From positions 1 through 6,770 of the forward strand of contig JAQURN010000072.1 of NCBI GenBank assembly GCA_028715585.1: 6,770 nucleotides of DNA, read 5' to 3'. Source of the DNA: Actinomycetota bacterium. Lineage in GTDB: Bacteria > Actinomycetota > Geothermincolia > Fen-727 > JAQURN01. The notes under the pieces were generated by a model, which was not told the DNA's origin, did no database searches, and saw only the letters and a list, made by a program, of their open reading frames with translations. Of this stretch, positions 1 through 4,427 are shown piece after piece (the stretch's first letter is position 1; each line of letters begins with the position of its first letter). Both the position numbers and the translations under genes were made by a program.

Positions 1-792
1 AGCCTTGTAAGAAAGTACGGACGGAATCTCACCGATGTGGCTCAGTATCGCGACAGAGCAAAAGAAAAACTTTCCAGGATAGAAAACGCAAAGTTGCGCA
101 TGGAGAAAATCGACGAGGAAATCGCTGGTGAGCGAGATGAGATGAGGAAGCTTTCGGCTAGCTTGAGTGAAGGAAGGGCGAAGGCGGCTTCCTTGCTTGA
201 GAGGGCAGTCATGAAGGAGCTCAAGGAAATTGAGCTGGGCGGAGCAAGGTTCGGGGTATCGGTTACCCAGCCTAAGGCGGGGGAGTTTACCGAAGGGGGT
301 AGAGACGTTTACGGACCAAGTGGGATTGACAAGGTAGAGTTTCTATTTTGCCCGGCGGGTGGCAAATCTTTGAAGCCGTTAAGACGCATAGCCTCCGGCG
401 GGGAGATGTCGCGAGTCATGCTCGCTTTGAAGATAGTCCTCGATAGAGCCGATAGGATACCTGTTCTGGTATTTGACGAGGTTGACTCGGGCGTTGGCGG
501 TAAAACCGCTTCCAAGGTGGGCGAAAAGCTCGCCAGGCTCGCGGGCTCTCACCAGGTGTTTTGTATAACCCACTTGCCGCAGCTTGCTGTTTACGCGGAT
601 AGGCAGTATAGGGTGGCAAAACTAAGGATGGGACGAGGGATAAAAACAGTGGTGGAAGCGCTAGATTGGGATGGGCGCGTTGCGGAACTTTGCAGAATGT
701 TTGGTGATTCCGAGGAAAAAGAGGTTACCGAGAAGCATGCAAGGGATATGCTTGAAAGAGCACATACCAGGAAGCAAGCTGACTACTGCTGA
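1..792 (+). CDS. recN: DNA repair protein RecN, C-terminal part (5' end outside window)
   Basis: The frame is open from base 1, so this is the last 263 residues of a protein normally about 550-570 aa long. RecN is an SMC-like ATPase that acts at DNA double-strand breaks. The visible part starts in the returning arm of the coiled coil (charged helix, roughly residues 14-85). The C-terminal ATPase lobe follows. It has the ABC signature ASGGEMSRVMLALK (bases 391-432), Walker B plus D-loop VLVFDEVDSGVGG (about 463-501) and the H-loop motif THLPQLA (about 568-588). All ATPase residues expected in this half are intact. The linker before the signature reads CPAGGKSLKPL where many RecN proteins have NPGE..PL, a minor variation. 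An internal GTG at 37 is not the true start, because the same frame and RecN-like sequence continue upstream of it. The stop lies 24 bases before the steA-like ATG, consistent with co-transcription. Identification is firm; the N-terminal Walker A half is not visible. Confidence 0.96.
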   Translation, partial: SLVRKYGRNLTDVAQYRDRAKEKLSRIENAKLRMEKIDEEIAGERDEMRKLSASLSEGRAKAASLLERAVMKELKEIELGGARFGVSVTQPKAGEFTEGGRDVYGPSGIDKVEFLFCPAGGKSLKPLRRIASGGEMSRVMLALKIVLDRADRIPVLVFDEVDSGVGGKTASKVGEKLARLAGSHQVFCITHLPQLAVYADRQYRVAKLRMGRGIKTVVEALDWDGRVAELCRMFGDSEEKEVTEKHARDMLERAHTRKQADYC

Positions 793-804
793 TTCAAATT
801 GAGC

Positions 805-809
805 GAGGA
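805..809 (+). promoter_or_regulatory. Ribosome binding site that decides the steA-like start
   Basis: GAGGA lies 7 bases before the ATG at 817. The alternative in-frame TTG at 799 would place this motif inside the gene and has no Shine-Dalgarno-like sequence before it. The ATG at 817 is therefore preferred. Confidence 0.7.
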
Positions 810-816
810 AAATTCC

Positions 817-1998
817 ATGCGACATTTTGTAAGGCGTAAAAAAAACAAAGCTCAAAATGAGAACCCAATCGAGGGAAAGGCAAGGTTGGACAGGAAGACC
901 AAAAACCTCGTTAAGCGGTTGAAGCCTGGCGAGATTGCCATCATAGACCACAGGGATATTGACAGGGTTTCCGCAAGCTCAATTATCGAGAGAAATCCAA
1001 TTGCGGTCATCAACGCTTCATCTTTCATCACCGGGACATACCCTAATATTGGTCCCTTGATGATGCTCGCTTCGCAAATAAAGCTAATTGAAGAAGTTGG
1101 AGAGGATATATTCGACAGAGTCCACGAGGGAGATGTTCTCAAGATTGCCGGGCCGGACATCTACATGGACCAAGAAAAAATTGCTTCTGGTATGGAACTT
1201 TGCCAAGAGGAAGCGAAAAGGCGCATCGAGGAGAGCAGGAAGAATATGGGGAAGCGCCTGGAAGATTTTGCCAGGAATACACTCGAGTTGTTGGATAAGG
1301 AAAAGGAAATATTGCTCGAGGAAATAGCGCTTCCGGATATCAAAACAGACTTCTCGGGAAGGCATGCTCTAGTGGTTGTTCGTGGTCATGGCTACAAGGA
1401 GGATTTGAGGTCTTTGAAGCCTTATATCAGAGAAATGAGGCCAGTTCTGGTGGCGGTTGACGGAGGAGCTGACGCGCTTCTTGAGATGGGATACAAGCCA
1501 AATTTGACCGTGGGCGATATGGATAGCGTTACTGATGACGCGCTCAAGGTGTCGCACGAGGTGGTTCTACACGCGTACCCGGATGGAAGGGCTCCTGGCA
1601 AGGAAAGGCTTGAAAAACTTGGTATCGAGTACGAAGTGTTTCCTTATTTTGGCACCAGTGAAGACATTGCGGTTCTTATTCCCTTTGAAAAGGGAGCGGA
1701 GCTTATCACGGTTGTCGGTGGCCACACCAACCTCATTGATTTTCTCGACAAGGATAGAAAAGGGATGTCGAGCACCTTTCTTGCCAGGTTGAGAATAGGC
1801 TCCATTCTTGTGGACGCGAAAGGAGTCAGTGAGCTCTATCAACCGCGTGTCAAGACCTGGCATTTCTTGTTGATGTTTGTTGTCGCGCTTGTGGTTATTA
1901 CGTTGGTTATTGTGCTTTCTGAGCCGGTAAGACAGTTCATAACTGTCCTTGCGATGAGGTTTCAAATTTACCTCATGAGGCTTCAGCACCTTATTTGA
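817..1998 (+). CDS. steA: SteA-like cytokinetic ring protein (thiamine-pyrophosphokinase-like domain, C-terminal membrane anchor)
   Basis: 393 aa from the ATG at 817; a TTG at 799 would add six residues. The N-terminus is very basic (RRKKNK). Residues about 26-125 form an N-terminal domain typical of the SteA family (PGEIAIIDHRDIDR, INASSFITGTYPNIGP). A charged helical stretch with coiled-coil character spans about 128-170. Residues about 183-345 are thiamine-pyrophosphokinase-like, with VDGGADALLEMG (214-225), GDMDSVTD (233-240) and GTSEDIAVL (279-287). One hydrophobic segment (about 348-367) is followed by a 26-residue amphipathic-looking tail, so the bulk is probably cytosolic and anchored at its C-terminus. 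In Corynebacterium, SteA with its partner SteB supports daughter-cell separation and wall hydrolase function; a thiamine role is not expected for this family. The partner-type gene follows 13 bases downstream. Older annotation would read 'thiamine pyrophosphokinase' or 'hypothetical'. The family call is strong; function in this organism is inferred. Confidence 0.88.
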   Translation: MRHFVRRKKNKAQNENPIEGKARLDRKTKNLVKRLKPGEIAIIDHRDIDRVSASSIIERNPIAVINASSFITGTYPNIGPLMMLASQIKLIEEVGEDIFDRVHEGDVLKIAGPDIYMDQEKIASGMELCQEEAKRRIEESRKNMGKRLEDFARNTLELLDKEKEILLEEIALPDIKTDFSGRHALVVVRGHGYKEDLRSLKPYIREMRPVLVAVDGGADALLEMGYKPNLTVGDMDSVTDDALKVSHEVVLHAYPDGRAPGKERLEKLGIEYEVFPYFGTSEDIAVLIPFEKGAELITVVGGHTNLIDFLDKDRKGMSSTFLARLRIGSILVDAKGVSELYQPRVKTWHFLLMFVVALVVITLVIVLSEPVRQFITVLAMRFQIYLMRLQHLI

Positions 1999-1999
1999 T

Positions 2000-2005
2000 G
2001 GAGGG
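2000..2005 (+). promoter_or_regulatory. Ribosome binding site supporting a TTG start
   Basis: GGAGGG sits 6 bases before the TTG at 2012, two bases after the steA-like stop. Together with the family-typical N-terminus right after the TTG, this fixes the uncommon start codon. Confidence 0.8.
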
Positions 2006-2011
2006 ATTTCG

Positions 2012-2860
2012 TTGATTGATTTCAAGTTTCACGTTATTTCTCTTGTGGCAGTGCTCATCGCGCTGGCGGTTGGGATGCTTCTTGGGACCACGCTTGTCGA
2101 AAAAGGGCTTATCTCTCAGCAAAAGAGCCAAATAAGCTCTCTTGAAAAAACCTTCGCCGAGATAAGAGAGAAAAACCGAGCTTTGAATGACGAGTTGAAT
2201 GCCTACAAGCAGTTTGCTGAGATATGCGAACCCATTTTGATAGGTGGACGCCTGGCGGGAGGGAATTTTGTTGTCATTAGTGGTACGGATACTGATGGCG
2301 GGATGAGTAAGAGTGTTCACGAGGTAATACTTGCCTCCGGTGGAATGATACCCCTGAATGTAACCGTAATGGGGGAGGAAGAATTTTCTAACAGCGCCGT
2401 CATCACCGCGCTTTCGCAAATTTTTGGGATTGCGGAAGACGAGAACGTTCTCAAAGAAAAAGTGTTTTTTGAGCTCTTTTCTCAGCTCAAAACGCCTTCG
2501 AATCCTGAGATATTGACTTCGCTAGAGGCAGCTGGTGTGATAAAGATAAAAGGGGCAGTTTCCACTCCCTTGTCGGGCGCGATAATACTTTCGGAGGTTG
2601 AGAAGAATTCGGTGGAGAAGATAGATGTTCCCCTTATCAAAGCCTCTACCGAGGTCGGCTTCCCTGTTGTGGTAGTGGGAGGAGCAAAGACGGACAGAAA
2701 AGCGATGGAAACCTACAAAAAAATTGGCGTTTCAACCGTGGAACGCGTGGAAAGCTCCCCGGGGAGAATCGCGTTGATTTTCTGCCTTTCTGGCGAAGGA
2801 GGTCACTATGGAGTGGGGAGCACCGCTGACAGGGTGATTCCCACCCCGCAAAATATATGA
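2012..2860 (+). CDS. MctB/SteB-family single-pass membrane protein ('copper transporter' family)
   Basis: 282 aa, starting at TTG. The N-terminus MIDFKFHVISLVAVLIALAV is the hallmark of the MctB family, and residues about 8-27 form the only clear membrane segment. A predicted coiled coil covers about 32-68 (QQKSQISSLEKTFAEIREK and on). The rest is a globular region, presumably outside the membrane, with alternating beta and helical pieces and a Gly-rich C-terminus GEGGHYGVGSTADRVIPTP (261-279) that resembles the family's end motif. No metal-binding Cys/His/Met cluster stands out; there are only two Cys (72 and 258). M. tuberculosis MctB is linked to copper handling, whereas Corynebacterium SteB pairs with SteA in cell separation. 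Placement directly after a SteA-like gene favours the SteB role here. Length is slightly under the mycobacterial protein (about 314 aa). The stop overlaps the next start (ATGA, 2857-2860). Confidence 0.87.
   Translation: MIDFKFHVISLVAVLIALAVGMLLGTTLVEKGLISQQKSQISSLEKTFAEIREKNRALNDELNAYKQFAEICEPILIGGRLAGGNFVVISGTDTDGGMSKSVHEVILASGGMIPLNVTVMGEEEFSNSAVITALSQIFGIAEDENVLKEKVFFELFSQLKTPSNPEILTSLEAAGVIKIKGAVSTPLSGAIILSEVEKNSVEKIDVPLIKASTEVGFPVVVVGGAKTDRKAMETYKKIGVSTVERVESSPGRIALIFCLSGEGGHYGVGSTADRVIPTPQNI
2796..2837 (+). promoter_or_regulatory. Nested strong Shine-Dalgarno with 9-codon out-of-frame mini-ORF upstream of the glycosyltransferase (tentative)
   Basis: AAGGAGG (2796-2802) stands 5 bases before an ATG at 2808, which opens a different frame from the MctB-like gene and stops after nine codons at TGA 2835-2837. 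That stop is 19 bases before the glycosyltransferase ATG at 2857, which has no good Shine-Dalgarno of its own. The motif could load extra ribosomes for that gene. However, the same bases encode the conserved Gly-Glu-Gly-Gly of the MctB-like C-terminus, so it may be a by-product of protein sequence. Confidence 0.25.
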
Positions 2861-3543
2861 ATTCTAAGACGGCAGTAGCAGTAGTTTCTTCATATCGCGA
2901 GGAGGGAACAATCTCCGCCACGGTTTCTGGGTTAAAAAAAATGGAAATCCTGGACGAAGTGGTTGTGGTAGACGATGCTTCTGGCGACGATTCCGCGAGA
3001 GAAGCCAGCAAGGGTGGGGCGAGAGTCGTAGTAAACGGCAAAAATTTAGGCAAGGGGGCTTCCCTTAGCAGGGTCCTTGAGAATTTAGATTACGATTACT
3101 TTCTTCTTGTCGATGGCGATGTAGGGGAGACCGCCTCGGAAACACATCTTCTCCTGGAGGCTTTGTTTGAGGGCAAAGCCGATCTCGCTATTGCCGCTTT
3201 TCCTCCACCAACGACAAAAGGAGGTTTTGGCATAGCCAAGGGAATCGCAAGGCTTGGCATATGGGCTTTTACTGGCATGAAAATGACATCACCGCTTTCT
3301 GGACAGAGGGCTGTCACGAAGGAGTTATTGAAAAGGGTTCTTCCGTTGGAAAAGGGATTTGGCGTGGAAGTGGGTATGACTATCGACGCCGCTCGCTCGG
3401 GATTCAGAGTGGTAGAGGTTGCCACGAATATGTCTCATTGCGAGACCGGAAGGAATCTTGCTGGTTTTGCTCACAGGGGGAGGCAATTGATTGACATATT
3501 GCGAGTTTTGCTCAAGCGGGCGCGAGGGATGCTAGCGCTATGA
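2857..3543 (+). CDS. Family 2 (GT-A fold) glycosyltransferase, soluble, substrate unknown
   Basis: 228 aa. The GT-A nucleotide-sugar fold is evident in order: first strand VAVVSSYREEGTI (7-19), VVVVDDASGDDS (35-46), NLGKGASLSRVL (63-74), the metal-binding DXD in LLVDGDVG (D86 and D88), and the acceptor-side motif SGQRAVTKELL (148-158). The segment GFGVEVGMTIDA (167-178) and H194 with TGRNLAGFAHRGRQ (197-210) complete the usual C-terminal region. No membrane span is seen, so the enzyme is probably cytosolic or loosely membrane-bound through its basic C-terminal helix. Sequence style resembles dolichyl/undecaprenyl-phosphate sugar synthases and glucosyl-3-phosphoglycerate-synthase-like GT2 enzymes, but donor and acceptor cannot be read from sequence. 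The start overlaps the MctB-like stop by 4 bases and lacks a proper Shine-Dalgarno, implying translational coupling; its own stop overlaps the following gene in the same way. The pairing with a PNPT-like membrane protein suggests a lipid-linked acceptor. Confidence 0.88.
   Translation: MNSKTAVAVVSSYREEGTISATVSGLKKMEILDEVVVVDDASGDDSAREASKGGARVVVNGKNLGKGASLSRVLENLDYDYFLLVDGDVGETASETHLLLEALFEGKADLAIAAFPPPTTKGGFGIAKGIARLGIWAFTGMKMTSPLSGQRAVTKELLKRVLPLEKGFGVEVGMTIDAARSGFRVVEVATNMSHCETGRNLAGFAHRGRQLIDILRVLLKRARGMLAL
3524..3528 (+). promoter_or_regulatory. Probable ribosome binding site for the PNPT-like gene
   Basis: GAGGG, inside the end of the glycosyltransferase gene, lies 11 bases before the ATG at 3540. 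Spacing is a little long, and coupling through the ATGA overlap probably contributes. Confidence 0.45.
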
Positions 3544-4391
3544 TTCGGGCAGCCTATTTTCTGGTTTCTAGCCTGATTTCGATACTGATTCTCCTTCTGT
3601 CGCGCGACCTGGCACAAAATGATTTGCTTGTGAGAACCAATTATGCGGGGAGAAGAATCCCCACCTCGGCAGGGCTAGTATTCCTGCCGGTTTCTGTTCT
3701 GTGTTTTACAGCGGACGCCTTTCGAGGAGGTATTGGGAAGAGCGTAAACCCCGATGTATATTCCTTCACTATTCTCGTGTGTGTAATGTGCTTTCTTGGC
3801 TTTTTGGACGACATGGTAGGAAGCCGTGCCTCGCGTGGATTCAAGGGACACTTAACTTCGTTTTTCAAAGGCAAAGCAACTTCCGGTTTCGCCAAGGCTT
3901 CTATTGGTTTTTTCGTCTCAATGGCGATTTCAATCCATTTTTCCGAAAATGTTGGCGAGGTTTTTCTCAACGCGTTTGTAATCGCGCTTGCGGCGAACCT
4001 TTTTAACCTTCTGGACGTGATGCCCGGAAGAGCATTGAAAATTTTTTTACCTTCCCTGGCTGGGGTAATTGCCCTCAACTGGAAGCTTGGCGATTTTTTG
4101 GTGCCCCAAATGTTAGCGATTGGGGGGGTTGCCCTGGTTCTCTTTGTTGGGGATATCAAAGAATGGTTCATGATTGGAGATTCGGGCTCAAATGTTCTGG
4201 GAGCCGTTGTGGGTCTAGGGATTGTAATTGGGGCTAACTTTTGGTGGAAGCTCGCCTTGATGTTGGTTTTTCTTCTTTTGAACCTCCTGTCCGAAAAGTT
4301 TTCTTTCTCGCGAATCATTTCTAGAAATCGTGTCTTGAATTGGCTGGACAATCTTGGTAGAAAAGGAAATATCGAGATTTTAGGGAAGTAA
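3540..4391 (+). CDS. Divergent polyprenyl-phosphate phosphoglycosyl transferase (MraY/WecA/GT4 superfamily) membrane protein
   Basis: 283 aa, strongly hydrophobic, with about nine or ten membrane segments (for example 4-20, 42-60, 74-89, 118-132, 141-157, 188-205, 217-233 and 237-250). PNPT landmarks appear in the right order: RRIPTSAGL (38-46, compare PTMGG), GFLDDMVG (87-94, the DD pair D90/D91), ANLFNLLDVMPGRALK (152-167, compare NAxNxxDGxDGLA), and MIGDSGSNVLG (211-221, with D214 at the place of MraY's catalytic-site Asp). Family members join a UDP-sugar phosphate to a polyprenyl phosphate at the cytosolic membrane face. Two departures are visible: P162 replaces the second Asp of DGxDG, and the C-terminal histidine loop (HHH/HIHH) is absent, replaced by basic sequence (SFSRIISRNRVLNWLDNLGR). 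It is also shorter than typical MraY (320-360 aa). Superfamily membership is solid; substrate, and even catalysis, are uncertain. It is not the housekeeping MraY. The start overlaps the glycosyltransferase stop (ATGA, 3540-3543). Confidence 0.82.
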   Translation: MIRAAYFLVSSLISILILLLSRDLAQNDLLVRTNYAGRRIPTSAGLVFLPVSVLCFTADAFRGGIGKSVNPDVYSFTILVCVMCFLGFLDDMVGSRASRGFKGHLTSFFKGKATSGFAKASIGFFVSMAISIHFSENVGEVFLNAFVIALAANLFNLLDVMPGRALKIFLPSLAGVIALNWKLGDFLVPQMLAIGGVALVLFVGDIKEWFMIGDSGSNVLGAVVGLGIVIGANFWWKLALMLVFLLLNLLSEKFSFSRIISRNRVLNWLDNLGRKGNIEILGK

Positions 4392-4407
4392 ATAGCAAGA
4401 TATTTCC
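4365..4407 (+). repeat. 9-bp perfect inverted repeat spanning the PNPT-like stop, just before pyrG
   Basis: GGAAATATC (4365-4373) and GATATTTCC (4399-4407) are exact reverse complements with a 25-base loop that contains the TAA stop at 4389-4391. The repeat ends 7 bases before the pyrG Shine-Dalgarno. The stem is AT-rich and no U-tract follows, so it does not look like a terminator. A repeat of this length and spacing is also expected about once by chance in a window of this size. Confidence 0.3.
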
Positions 4408-4414
4408 CCCAACG

Positions 4415-4420
4415 AAGGAG
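4415..4420 (+). promoter_or_regulatory. Strong ribosome binding site of pyrG
   Basis: AAGGAG lies 7 bases before the ATG at 4428 in the 36-base gap after the PNPT-like gene, giving pyrG translation independent of upstream coupling. No GC-rich hairpin with U-run or obvious pyrimidine-sensing attenuator is visible in this gap. Confidence 0.85.
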
Positions 4421-4427
4421 ATGTTAG

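Noticed and set aside
838..845. Run of eight A in the steA-like gene, and a similar run at 2934-2941 in the glycosyltransferase, as programmed slippage sites
   Set aside because: Both genes are intact in frame and encode Lys-Lys there. No downstream stimulatory structure or useful alternative frame is visible.
661..951. 96-codon minus-strand open frame across the recN/steA junction
   Set aside because: It overlaps two well-supported plus-strand genes and has no domain; the junction is only 24 bases.
959..986. TTGACA followed 16 bases later by AATTAT as an internal promoter
   Set aside because: The -10 match is only 4 of 6 and the bases encode conserved SteA sequence. A promoter reading through most of the same gene would make little sense.
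1567..2025. 152-codon minus-strand open frame
   Set aside because: It is a shadow of the steA-like gene, with a Lys/Arg/Asn-rich product lacking any motif.
2513..2541. TTGACT with TGTGAT at 17 bases as a promoter for the glycosyltransferase
   Set aside because: The -10 is weak and lies over 300 bases inside the MctB-like gene; the tight overlaps argue for co-transcription.
3491..3496. TTGACA near the end of the glycosyltransferase gene as a -35 box for the PNPT-like gene
   Set aside because: No acceptable -10 element is found 16-18 bases downstream.
3641..4351. 236-codon minus-strand open frame
   Set aside because: It lies wholly antisense to the PNPT-like gene, whose motifs and membrane pattern are clear. 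The minus translation is low-complexity, basic and Pro/Lys-rich, with no recognisable domain.
4392..4427. Pyrimidine-responsive attenuator before pyrG
   Set aside because: The gap is 36 bases, with no GC-rich hairpin plus U-run. The run of C (4406-4410) alone is not evidence for the Bacillus-type mechanism, which acts at a promoter-proximal leader.
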